From contig NC_056761.1 in NCBI RefSeq assembly GCF_018687715.1, positions 16,382,001 to 16,446,000 of the forward strand: a DNA stretch of 64,000 nucleotides, in the 5' to 3' direction. This DNA comes from Carya illinoinensis (taxonomy: Eukaryota; Streptophyta; Magnoliopsida; Fagales; Juglandaceae). The position numbers and the translations under genes were made by a program. Below the pieces are notes generated by a model. The model did no database searches, was not told the origin of the DNA, and saw only the letters and a list, made by a program, of their open reading frames with translations. Shown piece by piece: positions 21,925-33,437 of the stretch; position 1 is the stretch's first letter, and every line of letters starts with the position of its first letter.

Positions 21925-24900
21925 TTGATTTGTGTATTTTATTTTAATTTTCTAATGGAGAATGTTTATTTGATTTTTATGGCTATTGTCATGAACATGG
22001 TTGGCTAAATTTTCATACTAAGGTTAGACGTGAAGTCTAATAATTTGGACATCATTTTTGGATCAACATTAGAGTTTATATTGTGAATTTGATCGATTGA
22101 ATAGTTTTATTATTTGATATTTTGATTATATATCTATTTATCTTGGTTCATTATGATTTCTGAATACATTATATGCTTGAAAAATTCATGTGATATTTAA
22201 ATGGGTTTGTGAATATTTTAACCATCAATTATTTATGCTTAATCATTAGTGATTAGTTTTCTTGGCCTTAACTGCTAAATCTTCATGTTAAATAGAACAA
22301 TTATTCTAGTTTAATTGAATTAAATTGTTCAGAGACAATATTCTAAATTATTATATGAATCCTTAAAACCTTAGTCATTCTCCACATCAATTTATTTTAC
22401 CATTTTAGCTGTATTCTGTTACTTGAAAAATCTTCATCTTAGTAATTTTCTATTCTATTTGATTGCACATTCCTTTTTCTAATTTTTTTTCATTATTTAA
22501 GTTTATTTTCCTTATCATTAAGTCAATCTTTGTGGATGTGACCTTGTTAGATACTACAATACTTGTATACTTGCAAGTAAAACTACTCTGAATTTTATTT
22601 CACTAGTTTGAGTCAAAGTTTTGGCATAACAGATACCATACACGTACGAGAGCAAACCATAATGAATGCATGGACATAAACTTTACTTATACAACTTTGA
22701 CTTTTCAAATGATAATGTGCAACTTTGACTTATACAATAGATAACATGTAACATAGATCTTTTGACCTTTTCAGAAAAACATATTTCATATTTTCATTCT
22801 TGGTTCATACACATAGAATATATGAGCTCGAGTTCTTGATCATATAACATAGCATATCTTAGAGCTCAAGGTCTTATTCTTTACTTAAATATTTGATTGG
22901 ATACCTCATGGCTCCCCTACGCATTGTGTGTTCCACGCTAATTACCGTATCAACCAACGACCAACTTTGAATGAGGTGACTTCTTATTCTTAAACATACA
23001 TAGTACGACAGTTTCCATTTTCGCCTTCACCATATGATACCAACTAGTTTTAGGTGCAACCCCGCTCCAGTATACTTTCCCTTTTAGGAACCATTCGAGA
23101 TCCATCGACTGTACTTCATCGATTCAGGGGCTAACACTCTATTTTAATCACTTCCAAATGGATATAGGAGTTCAACTAGAGCATTCTCCCATCCTAGCAA
23201 TTGGGGTCATGTCAAAACTTTTAATGAATCTTTTCTTTTAAAAACAATTTCACAAACCTAATGCATGTGACATGGACTGTGATGCATTGCACTTTTCATG
23301 AAACATGTACCCATGTATACCAAGATTTTATGCAAACCATAAATCATGTAATTACGTGCAAACATACACATTCCGCATTACGACTTGAAATATTAGAACA
23401 TGTGATCATATTCTCATTCAATTAAATAATGATATTTAACAAACAAATAAGGAACAAAGTAATTACACTTCCTCATATACTATGCATGGCCGAAACATAC
23501 AAACCTTAATATTAACGGATATTCATTTACTTTATGAACTTGGGGCTTCAAATATAGTTGATAATGTATCAAATATAAGCATGGTCGAAACACACAAGTA
23601 ATTGTATGCCCAATATTCAATCTTTGCATGAACTTGGAATCTTCTAATATACTTGTTTATGCATAAGTAATAAACAAACACATGGCCAAATAATGCATGT
23701 GAATATACATGTGAATACTTAACATTTCATGGACTTAATACTTCTAATAATTTGGGTTAGGCATCAAATATCAACATGTACATCAAAACATGTGAATCCA
23801 AGTACTAGATGTAGCATGACAACTCATTTGCGTGTTGAAAATTAAATAATAATCATGCAATCAAATAACATAGTAACAAATGCTCAAAGAACCGAATATA
23901 TGACATAATAAAGTATCATCAAATCAAACACAACTAAACAAGTTTACATATAATATATTTGCAATATCTAAGAGTATGTTAAAGGTCTACTTACAAAAAG
24001 CCCAATATCCAACAATAGAAAAGCTGAAATAAAGTTTAAGATTCATAAGAATTGATCATTTAAAAATCTTAATCCTTGTGTGAGTGAGTATCATGTTCTT
24101 AGCTTTTATTGAGGACAAGAAATATTCTCCAATTTTCAAACTCCCTTCCATAAGTCTGAAACCTCTAGGAAATCAAAATCCTAGTTTTAAACAAGTGCTT
24201 AGGCCATGACCCTTCTCCCTCTCAAAGATATCATTCTCATAAGCTTAATGCAAATGAGGTTTGGATCTTCATTCTTTAGAAGAAGGAAACCCTAACTATC
24301 CAAGGGTGTGTGTGTGCATGTGTTTATGTGGAAAACTTTATCAAATCCAAAAGCCCTTCTCCTTTCTTGGTTGTGTGTGTGTGTTTGGAACATGTATTCA
24401 TGAAAAGATCATAGAACCCAAAACCTTCTTTCTTGCGTGGCTTTCCTTGTGGATGGTGTCTCTAGCTTGGCTTGCACTTAGAATGATTTTTTAATAGAAT
24501 GGTAGTGGCATGAGTGGTGTTTGGATAGAGACAAATTGATAGAAAGTAGAGAGAAAGTGAAAAGGCCAAATGTCTCAAGAAAGTTTCTCTAAGTGACCAA
24601 AAGACCACAAGGTTTTTGGCTCCTCCCCTTTTATAGGCATGTGAGTCATTCTTGAAAACCTAAAGCTTTTTGTGTGAATGACATGTGGCACCAAAACCGT
24701 TTGCCTATTCCCCTTCTCCATCATTGGATTATGTTGGAAACCAAAAGCAACCTTTTGGACAAGTGGCATTGCTCCTCGTAATTGAAACCCTACCTTCCTT
24801 TTCTACCCTTCCTCTTGTGTCTTGATTCAATGTATTAAGTGGCAAAAGAGACATTCTTCCTACGAAGATCCTCCTCAATCTTGTACATGTGTGCCATGTA

Positions 24901-25679
24901 GTGTGTAGAGGTGTTGGTGGCCGAAAAGCCCTACTCTTTCCCAAGGAGATCTTTCATCTTCCAAGGTCTTGGACATGATGTGACTGGGCAAAGAGGGTTG
25001 CAATGCACAAGCCCCTATTCCAGTCCACCTCAAGTGTGCATCTTACAAGATCCTGCTAGAAGATCTTAGGCGGTTAAGCTATCCCTTCCATACAAGACTT
25101 CACCCCTTCCCAAGGCCACTTTCTTCCCTTTCCATCGTTTCACCTAGCATGCATGACAAATGGCAATACCTTTTAGAAACCGAATCCCCTCTAGGGTTTG
25201 TTATGCCCTTCTTGTCCCTTGGCTTGCCCTCGGCCCCACTTCCCTAGGTGTCCATCATTTCTATTTTCTAGAAGCTCTAGCTACTAGTGACAAGTGTCAA
25301 AAAGTCTCTTCTTAGAAGCAAGTCCCTTTGCATGCATGACAAATGACAAGAAATAGGTAAGATTCTAGGGTAGGCATGTGGGGAACCCTAATTTCTCTCA
25401 CCTCCCTTCCCTCATTTCACTTCTAGATTCATTTGCTCCTAGTGTGGTTCTCAATGAATGATATTTGACATCAAATGGGTTGGGCGTGTGCCCTAATTCT
25501 CTAGGATTTTATAGAGGCCAAAATATCATGGGCCTTGTGGGCTTCCATTGTGGCCTTATATGCCTAGGGCACCAAACCTAAGTTTGTAAATGGATTTGAC
25601 CACCTTGCATAGCCCAAATACCATGCACTAACCTATAATAAAATAAGCTAAAAGGCTTAGCTAAGTCTGGGTTGTCACA

Positions 25680-26345
25680 ATGGGTAATGACTAGACCTAT
25701 GACTTTGTTACAACTGACATCTGGTTTTGCACTCCATCCTTGACCATGACATCTTCTAACCTCTGCCATTAGAGGGGTTATGGTTTTGACTCTAGAGAGT
25801 TATAGTCTCGCCAGAGCCTATTATCTTCTAGTGAAAGCCTAGGGGATGTCACTTAATGTCACTCAATATTATGCGCTGTTGAGTGACCAAAAGTGTTCTA
25901 CGGAGATAATGCCTCATCTCGGCTTGGGGTCAAGATACACACACTCACGTAGGAGCGGAACTAGGATTTGGTGCGTTGGGAGGGGGGGCGATTAGCAAAG
26001 TCTGTTGTATGTAAGGGTGAACAGTAATCCACATTTAATGTAGCAAAGCATGTCATTAACATTTAACATTAACCATATAAGGTAGCTATCTAGGGACAAA
26101 CTAAATTATTAAAGCCACCCATCTAAACTTCTCACTTGAGCTCTACCAAACTCAAATGAAAGATAAAAATTAAGATAGAAATAGAAATGTGAGATTTGTT
26201 GAAACAAACAATAATAATTAAGTAAACAAAATTAAACTTTTTTGTTGAATCTAAGATTGAGTATTGCAAAGTCTTTATAATATAGATAGAAATAGATATG
26301 TGAGATATGTTGCCTTCACTCTTAATTATTAACTCAATGGTAGTT
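25680..26345. other. Unassigned sequence
   Basis: No gene recognised. AGGAGCGGAACTAGGATTTGG at 25950-25970, followed by a G-rich run, resembles the end of a common plant miniature element, but no partner end was found. Confidence 0.3.
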
Positions 26346-27120
26346 GTTAGTAGGTATTTTCATTAAGGCCTAAAGCCTATAATACCACGCCAGGCCTATT
26401 ACTTTGCCAGGCCCCATGAGCCGTGAGAATGTCGGCTTAAGCCCGGAAAGGCTTCCCTTGGTAGCCTGGGGCGGGTCCCATACCCGTGCGAGTCAGGCGA
26501 ACTCCAGACCCATGTGAGTCGGGGGTAATCATCAACATTGAGATGGGACATTACAGAAGGATGCGAGAAACCATGATCGGGTAAAAGGGAAGTGACGACA
26601 TAAGGCAACTCTGCGAGAGACCCATGCCACATTAAATGCAGTATGGCAGTGGAGACTCTGGGGGGAGGTGTCTCTCTACCCCAGAACATAGGGCATGGCC
26701 CACCTGACTTGAAAGACCAAGTATAAAGGTCACCCAGAACTACAAGGTATAGGAGGATGAAATCAATTATGTTGTCAATTATACTTAATTGTTGTCTTCT
26801 TCTTTAAAGCACTTTGATCTATATTGTATACTAACTTTGGCATTGGAGGTTCCCCGGGCCATCGCAAGGCCACCCCTATCTTGCCTCGTAATCCAGCTTG
26901 AGTGAAGACCCAGATCAACTGAGCGACCCAGCCTAAGGGCATACGAAACAAGACGTTAACATTTGACGCCATCTGTGGGATCCAACTAACTAGGACAGAC
27001 CTAGTGTCGGCGAACACAACTCAAAAAAAGAGGAGGAGGGCGACAATGCCCAAGACGAAAGGAAACGTACGTAGTAGGACCTGCGTAAGCTTCAAGGAAA
27101 CTATAAGGAAGTATCCAGGA
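26346..27120 (+). mobile_element. Fragment of a Tat-like gypsy element: LTR, primer site and gag start
   Basis: Plus-strand LTR sequence with a TATA box (TATAAA, 26722-26727) and the words ACTTTGGCATTGGAGGTTCCCC (about 26830-26855). It ends at about 26961, followed by TTTGACGCCATCTGTGGGA, a degenerate form of the TTGGCGCCGTCTGTGGGA primer site common in plant Tat/Retand-like elements. A gag-like start (ATGCCCAAGACGAAAGG, 27045 on) follows before similarity is lost near 27120. The LTR left edge is not certain. Confidence 0.6.
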
Positions 27121-27529
27121 AGATGGGCAACTTGTCCTTTGATTGAGCTGAAATATTGCATGTTTTAGCTATTTAAAACCAATGTATTTTAAATTCTTCG
27201 GGACACTATTATTAGTTTTAGATGGAAAATGGTTAATAAGCATAAATACGAGTTATGATTTTTAATTAATTGATATCATGTTTATGGTTAATTTTATAAC
27301 TATGATTTAATGGGACAATATTTCCTCACATATATAGTCTATTTTTTTGATAATCTATTTTTCTTTTAATTTATTTTTGAGTGTTATTTCTTTCTTCTTA
27401 TTTTTAGCTTAAATAAAATTCAAATGGGATCCGGTTGGAACTTTTAACCAAAAGTGCATATTAATTGAGAGGAATGAAGAGAAGGAAGGAAGTAGTGCAC
27501 TTGGCAGCTGAAAAAAAAAAAAAAAAAAA
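27121..27529. other. AT-rich gap with poly-A run
   Basis: No gene seen. A run of about 19 A at 27511-27529 directly precedes the LINE fragment. Confidence 0.4.
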
Positions 27530-30500
27530 GACACCATGTCTATGCTTAGATCATTTTCTCATTTTATTGGATGGAGGCGGTATTCAAGGCAGTAAGCACT
27601 CTTTTAAGTTTGAAAACATGTGGCTCAAAAGTGAAGGCTTCATGGACAAGGTAAGGCTTTGGCAGTCATCTTATCAGTTTCATGGTACTCCCTCTTATAT
27701 TTTTTGAGGTAAACTAAAAGTTTTAAAGAATGATTTAAAGCTTTAGAATTCTCAAATCTTTGGAGATGTAGGGGTACAAAAGAAAACAATGGTGTAGGAG
27801 ATACAAAACTTTGATAGGACCACCAAAGTTAGAGTCCTCACCCAAAAGGAATTGTCACGTAAGGCATAATTTGTTTCAGAATTGGAAAGGATATTATCAT
27901 TAGAAGAGATCTCTTAGCGTCAGAAGTCAAGAGCTCTTGGGCTGAAAGAAGGGGACCGAAGTACGAAATATTTCCATAGTGTGGCTAACTCACATAGGAG
28001 AAATAATACCATTGAGATGCTAAAAAATAATGGTAGAGACTGCACAAAGACTCCTGTGATCTAGGAACACGTGGTGAGTTTTTTTGAAAATTTATTTTCA
28101 GAACGAGAGGGATGGAGTCCATCTGTGGATGGACTATGTTTTGATTCTATTGAACCTCATCAGTGTCTTGGTTAGAAAGAGATTTTGAAGAAGATGAGGT
28201 ATATAAAGTGGTTAGGAAAATTGGGAAAGATAAAGCACAAAGACCGGATGGCTTTTCCATGGGATTCTGTCAAACATGTTGGGAGGTTGTGAAAGAGGAC
28301 ATCATGAATGTATTTCAGGAATTTTTCTTAACTAGAAAATTTAAGAAAAGTCTGAATTCTACTTTCATTGCTCTTATTATGAAGAAAAATGGGGCTTCAG
28401 AAGTGAAAGACTTTAGGCCCATTAGTCTTATTAACGGGATTTACAAAATATTTTCTAAGGTGCTTGCTAATAGACTAGGAGAAGTCTTAGGCAAGAGAAT
28501 TTCAAAGCCCTAAAATACCTTTGTAAGGGGCCTCCAAATTCTAGATTATGTGCTAATAGCTAATGAATGTCTGGATAGTAGATTGAAATATGGTATTGTA
28601 GGGATTATTTGCAAGTTAGATATGGAAAAGGCATATGATCTTGTAAACTGGGACTTCCTCCTTTATTTATTGCGGAGATATGGATTTGGGGAGAAATTGT
28701 GTATGTGGATCAGATGGTGTATTTCAACGGCAAGATTCTTAATTCTAATCAATGGCAGCCCAGAAGGTTTCTTGGACAGCTCTCGAGGTTTAAGACAAGG
28801 AGATCATTTGTCCCCACTTCTCTTGGTTTAAGACAAGGAGATCATTTGTCCCCACTTCTCTTTGTTATCATCATAGAGGTCCTAAGTAGGATGTAACGGC
28901 TCTGATTACTAACGGCTTTATGATTGGTTTCTCAATGGGTGACATGAATAGGGGCCTTATCTCTATTTCTCACTTGCTTTTTAAGAATGACACATTAATT
29001 TTCTGTGAGGTAAATAGTGACAAACTTAGGGCATTGAAGGCCCTTCTTTTATGATTCGAAGTTGCATCAGGCCTGAGAGTAAATTTTGATAAATTAGAAT
29101 TAGTGCCAGTTGGGAGAGTCAATGATACTCGACAATTGGCTAGCACACTTGGCTGTAAGGTTGCTTCTTTCCCTATGACTTATTTGGGATTACCCTTGGG
29201 AGCTACTTCACAATCCTTACCTATTTGGGACCCAGTTATTGAGAAAGTAGAAAAAAGACTAGCAGGTTGGAAGAGATTATATTTGTCGAAAGGAGGTCAT
29301 GTGACTCTTATCAAAAGTACTCTCTCTAACCTAAGAACATACTTCTTGTCTTTTCCTATTCCAGCTTGTGTGGCGACACGCATTGAAAAACTTTACCGAG
29401 ATTTCTTATGGAGTGGGATGAGGGAGGAATTTAAGTTCCACCTAATCAGGTGGGATAAGGTGTGCAGACCACTCCCATCAGGTGAGGTGGGGATAAAGAA
29501 TTTAAGAACGTTTAACCGGCACTTCTTGGGAAATGGCTTTGGAGATACAATATGGAACCAAAAGCACGATGACAATTAGTAGTTGACTGCAGGCATGGTA
29601 GATCATGGGGGGTTGGTGTACTAGAAAGAAGAATGAGCCTCATGGGGTGGGGATTTGGAAACATATTAGACGGAGGGTGGGGAGTGTTTGCTAATCATAC
29701 TAGACTCCTAGTGGGGGAAGGGACTTGTATAAATTTTTTAAGGGACATCTGGTGTGGAGAGGAGGCATTGAAGGATGCATTTCCAGCTATGTTCCGAGTG
29801 GCTAATGAGCCAGAAGCTTTGGTGGCGGAACTCTTGATTCGTTCAGGGGACCAAATCCATTGGAACATCATCTTTAGTAGAGCAGCCCAAGATTGAAAAG
29901 TTGACAATTTTGAGGCTTTCTTCAGCCTACTATACTCTATGAATCTGAATGGCCTGTGTGAAGATAAGTTGTGGTGGACACCTGCAGGTAAGGGTAATTT
30001 CTTGGTTCGCTCATTCTATAAGACCCTTACAACCATACCAAACTCTCACTTCCCTTGGAAAAAATTGTGGAGGAATAAGGCCCCTTCCAAAGCACTTTTT
30101 TTCATTTGGACGGCAGCCCTGGGTAAGATTCTGACTACTGATAATTTTTGAAACCTTCGGATAATTATTGCGGACTGGTGTTGTATGTGTAAGAAAGCCG
30201 GCGAGTCAACGGACCATCTCTTGTTACATTGTGAGACAACTAGAGCCTTGTGGTGTGAAGTGTTCAGCAGAATCGGGTTAAACTGGGTGATGCCTGCTAC
30301 GATAGTTGAAGTTTTGGCCAGTTGAGGGATGCCGAGAGGACTTCCACAGATTAAAGCTATGTGGCAGATGGTTCCTATCTACATTATGTGGTATATTTGG
30401 CGAGAGCGCAATGAAAGAACCTTCTAAGATAAGGAGTAGACACTAGAGGAGCTTCGCTTTCTTTTTTTCACCAATTTATTTCTTTGGGCCATTGCTATAG

Positions 30501-30627
30501 ACTTTAATGATTTTATTTTTTCTTCTTTAGCGAATTAGATAGGTCTTATCTCTTGTATTACGTCTTGTATACTTTGGCTTTGCCTATTCGTATTAATACT
30601 ACCATTTACCTATAAAAAAAAAAAAAA
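27530..30627 (+). mobile_element. 5'-truncated LINE (L1-type) with poly(A) tail
   Basis: It begins within the end of the endonuclease domain, runs through reverse transcriptase to the C-terminal zinc-binding region, and ends in a poly(A) stretch at about 30613-30626. There are no LTRs. 5' truncation and a poly(A) end are typical of LINEs. A second LINE fragment starts immediately after the tail. Confidence 0.85.
27540..30430 (+). pseudogene. LINE ORF2 remnant (endonuclease C-term, reverse transcriptase, zinc-binding)
   Basis: The reading starts with FENMWLKSEGFMDKVRLWQSSY (27605-27680), the conserved junction after the endonuclease. Reverse transcriptase blocks follow: RDFEEDEVYKVV..GKDKAQRPDGFSM (28175-28260), DFRPISLINGIYKIFSKVLANRL (28410-28480), [14 protein letters not shown] (28618-28660), [14 protein letters not shown] (28785-28830), LGLPLGATS (29187-29215) and GWKRLYLSKGGHVTLIKSTL (29268-29320). 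Then come a WWTPAGKGNFLVRSFYKTL block and a CCMCKKAGESTDHLLLHC zinc-binding motif (30180-30235). Frameshifts and stops are frequent. A 38-bp tandem duplication (near 28788-28863) doubles the [12 protein letters not shown] segment. The usual FADD catalytic block is degraded. Confidence 0.85.
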
Positions 30628-31302
30628 GGTTTTGGCATGATTTGTGGTGTGGGAGCATTGCCCTAAAAAAGAGGTTTCCTCATTATTCCTAGTGGTTGAA
30701 GACAAAGGTTCTTAGAGGAACATTAGGACCTGCTGCTCTCGGGAAGTTTTTTTACATTTGATAATCTAAGAAAATGTGGCATGATTGTTTTGAAGTGGAG
30801 TTGTGTGTGTAAGAAGAATGGGGAATCAATTGACCATTTACTTTTACATTGTGAAGTGGCCAAGGAGTTATGGATTGGCATTTTCAGTTGAGCTAGGTTG
30901 TGCTACATTATGCCTAAGAGTAAGGTGGATTCTTTAGCTTGTTGGAATGGGCATCATAATAGCTCTCAACTAGCTAAGGTGTGAAGATTGATACCTTTGT
31001 GCTTAATGTGGTGCATTTGGACAAAAATGAATGATAGGTGTTTCAACAATAAGGATTGAGCAGTGGGAGAAATCTGGAATTTCTTTATGTTTTCTCTTAT
31101 TCAGTGATTTTCTGCTATTGTTCTTAAGGGAGGGAATATTAATGAGTTTTTGTCTTTTTTTTTTTTTGTATAGGTAGTTTGTGTCCTTTTTTATAGCTTT
31201 CTAGAATGTAATTAGGTGTCTCATTTTGTATACTTCCTGTATACATGAGCTTTGCCTAGTTTCATTCTCTTCAATAAAGTTTCTTACTTATCAAAAAAAA
31301 AA
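30628..31302 (+). mobile_element. Second LINE 3' fragment with poly(A) tail
   Basis: It starts with FWHDLWCGS, contains a second zinc-binding motif, CVCKKNGESIDHLLLHCE (30810-30860), and LMWCIWTKMNDRCF (31000-31040), and ends in a poly(A) run at 31291-31302. It is related to, but distinct from, the preceding LINE copy. Confidence 0.75.
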
Positions 31303-31521
31303 AATTAGGGCCTGATTTTTTTTATTCATCAATTTCGTTGGGGGAGATGGTTGATTCTTTCTTAAACCTTCTATATTCAAATATGCTGAGGGATGAAGGG
31401 GATTATAGATTATTTATGATTGGGAATCGTTTGATAGCACCTTATTAGGGTTAGTTATATGGATCTTTCTGTGCCTCTCAGCCCTTTGTGGGGCAATATC
31501 ACTATTTACCTTTGTACCAGC
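31303..31521 (+). mobile_element. Third small LINE fragment
   Basis: A read-through with LLYSNMLRDEGDYRL aligns by eye to LLYSMNLNGLCEDKL of the first LINE copy. It is probably the part of an older LINE into which the second copy inserted. Confidence 0.45.
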
Positions 31522-31795
31522 TAGATCATTTGTTAACCCTTAGGGGTTAGCTCAAGTGGTAAAGGCCTTAGGCTTGGGGGTATGCTCCCCCATATTTAAG
31601 GTTCAAATTCCCTTGAGTGCAAACAATCTCTAAGGGCTATTGTCCTGGGGGATTTTTCCCTTGAATTATTCTGATGTGCATTTGAGGGAAACTCTTTATC
31701 AAGAGCTTGTGGACCCCCAGGATTATTTGGGACACTATTCCTAGATAGTGCCAATAAAAAAATTAAAATTAAAAAAAAAAGTAGATCATTTGTTA
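31522..31795 (+). mobile_element. tRNA-derived SINE, copy 1, with 14-bp target duplication
   Basis: The direct repeat TAGATCATTTGTTA (31522-31535 and 31782-31795) flanks a 246-bp element ending in an A-rich tail. The head has an A-box-like TTAGCTCAAGTGGTAAAGG and a B-box-like GGTTCAAATTCC, the RNA polymerase III promoter parts of tRNA-derived SINEs. The body contains TGATGTGCATTTG. A second copy lies at 39610-39843. Confidence 0.92.
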
Positions 31796-33437
31796 TAACT
31801 TCTACCAAAGTCTATTTCGCCGTTTTCCCTTTTTACTCTTTCCACTTTTGCAGATTTTATGGATTCTCTCAATTGTATATTGTTATTCTATTGTTGAGCT
31901 TTTGTTGCTTTTCTTGTGCACTTTTCCTTTGCAGTAGGTATATCCTCTAGCTAGTCCTTACTCATCAGAAGGTTCTTGAAAGAGGGAGGTTTATCTAAAG
32001 CCCACTTATTCAAATAATGTCAGGGTCAATTCAAAGAATTACGTTTCCATCAACTTCAATGCAGTAAGCATACATCTTGGCCTGCACTTTTACTTGACAA
32101 TATCATGATGTTCCATAAATGAAGAACTTCCTTTGAGTTTATGCGCATTACAACATGATGCGATCTTTGGTTTTTTTGGTTCTTTTGTTTTTGGTTATGT
32201 GTTTTGTGTATTTTTTTACCTTGACTTGCTTTTTGTTTTTCTGGAGAAACTTTTGCATTCTCGTACACTGATTCTCTTATTAGTCTCTGTTATCCTAGAT
32301 TTCAAAATTGTACCCGAGCCTTTTCTTTTGTCTTTGCAATTATCTGCAATAGGAAGCAAATGGAAACCTTCGTCATACCTTTTACATTATAAAATGAAAT
32401 AAGACCCTTAAGGGCTTTTTCTTTTTCTTTTTATTTTTCTTATTTTGTTGGATTAGGGCTTATGCCATAGGTGAAAATTTGACTTTAGTTTTATATTAGG
32501 TCTTAATTTTTTTTAACAAGTATTAGTTATTAAAAATAAATATTCTACCATCTATCGTTGATGTAGTCTTTACTTAGCAAAAAAGGAAAAAACGAATATC
32601 CTATAGTATTGTAACTTTTGACTTTATTACCGATTTTCATGGACACTTTCAACCCCATTCATATATGAGAGAATATGTTGGAGAAACAATTAGAGGAGAG
32701 AAAATCAAGTATACAGTATGTTTTTAAATAATTTACTTAGAAATAGCAGCAAATGATGGGTACAAGATGGAAATGAGCAGACTCAGAATATGGTTGGGGA
32801 GTTTTCCATTCGATGTCGCTAGGGAGAATTAGTTTTGTAGCTGATTTCTCTTGTCGTAGTGCCACAAACAAGTGGAGTGCTGAGATAATGCGAGGTCATT
32901 GAGAGTGGGAAACAGAGTTTTTCTGGTTCAGCATTGCTCAAACAAACTTCGCTACATGGAACTAAAACAATCTTCCAGTGGATGTTGGTAGTTAGGAGGA
33001 TCCATTGTATTGTTCACGTCAATGTGTCTTCAGTCTTCCTCTGAAGAGTGTGCTATCGGGTATGTCTGACCACTTGCAGAACATCAGAAATTTGTGCAAT
33101 GGCCAAAAACTCTGTAGCTTTAAATAATGTGAAAGTCGGTGGCAGAACTCAGGTCATCCTTCCTTCATACCCTATTTCAATGTGCCATAGCCCAAAACCC
33201 TGCAGCTTTTTCAGATGCACTTTTCCACACTTCCTAGTTCTCTGTCCCTTTTCCAGTTACGTGTATTTCTTGTATACATTTTGTGTAGTGGGGATCATCC
33301 TCTTTCTAGTCATGATAAAATCACTACTTACAAAAAACAAACTGCAATTAAGAAATGAGACAAAAATATCAATTGTATGGTAAGCAAGTATCAAGTATAT
33401 GTTCAATAAACAATTGGCATATAGAGATTTTAATGGC
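31796..33437. other. Unassigned sequence
   Basis: No gene or element recognised on either strand. It may be intronic or intergenic host sequence upstream of the Era-like remnant, but no exon was identified. Confidence 0.35.

Larger units (their letters stand above)
19484..25679 (-). repeat. Possible long gypsy LTR or LTR debris with nested insertions
   Basis: The plus-strand left edge TGTGACACCCTTGG and the right edge CTGGGTTGTCACA give TGTGACAMCC at both outer ends, the start usual for many plant Tekay-like LTRs. No coding sequence lies between. The parts 19680-20470 and 22600-25679 read like a continuous LTR (the word GTGAGATTTCATAAAATCTC near 19889 is typical of such R regions), while about 20480-22560 looks inserted and includes a hAT element. 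The immediate flanks do not show a matching 5-bp duplication, so a solo LTR is not proven. Confidence 0.35.

Noticed and set aside
31536..31625. A and B box sequence as a tRNA gene
   Set aside because: No cloverleaf with an anticodon arm could be folded; the A tail and target duplication show a SINE.
32133..33383. Open frames of 89-111 codons in the unassigned gap
   Set aside because: Composition is T-rich and hydrophobic by chance; no motif, splice context or similarity to known families could be seen.
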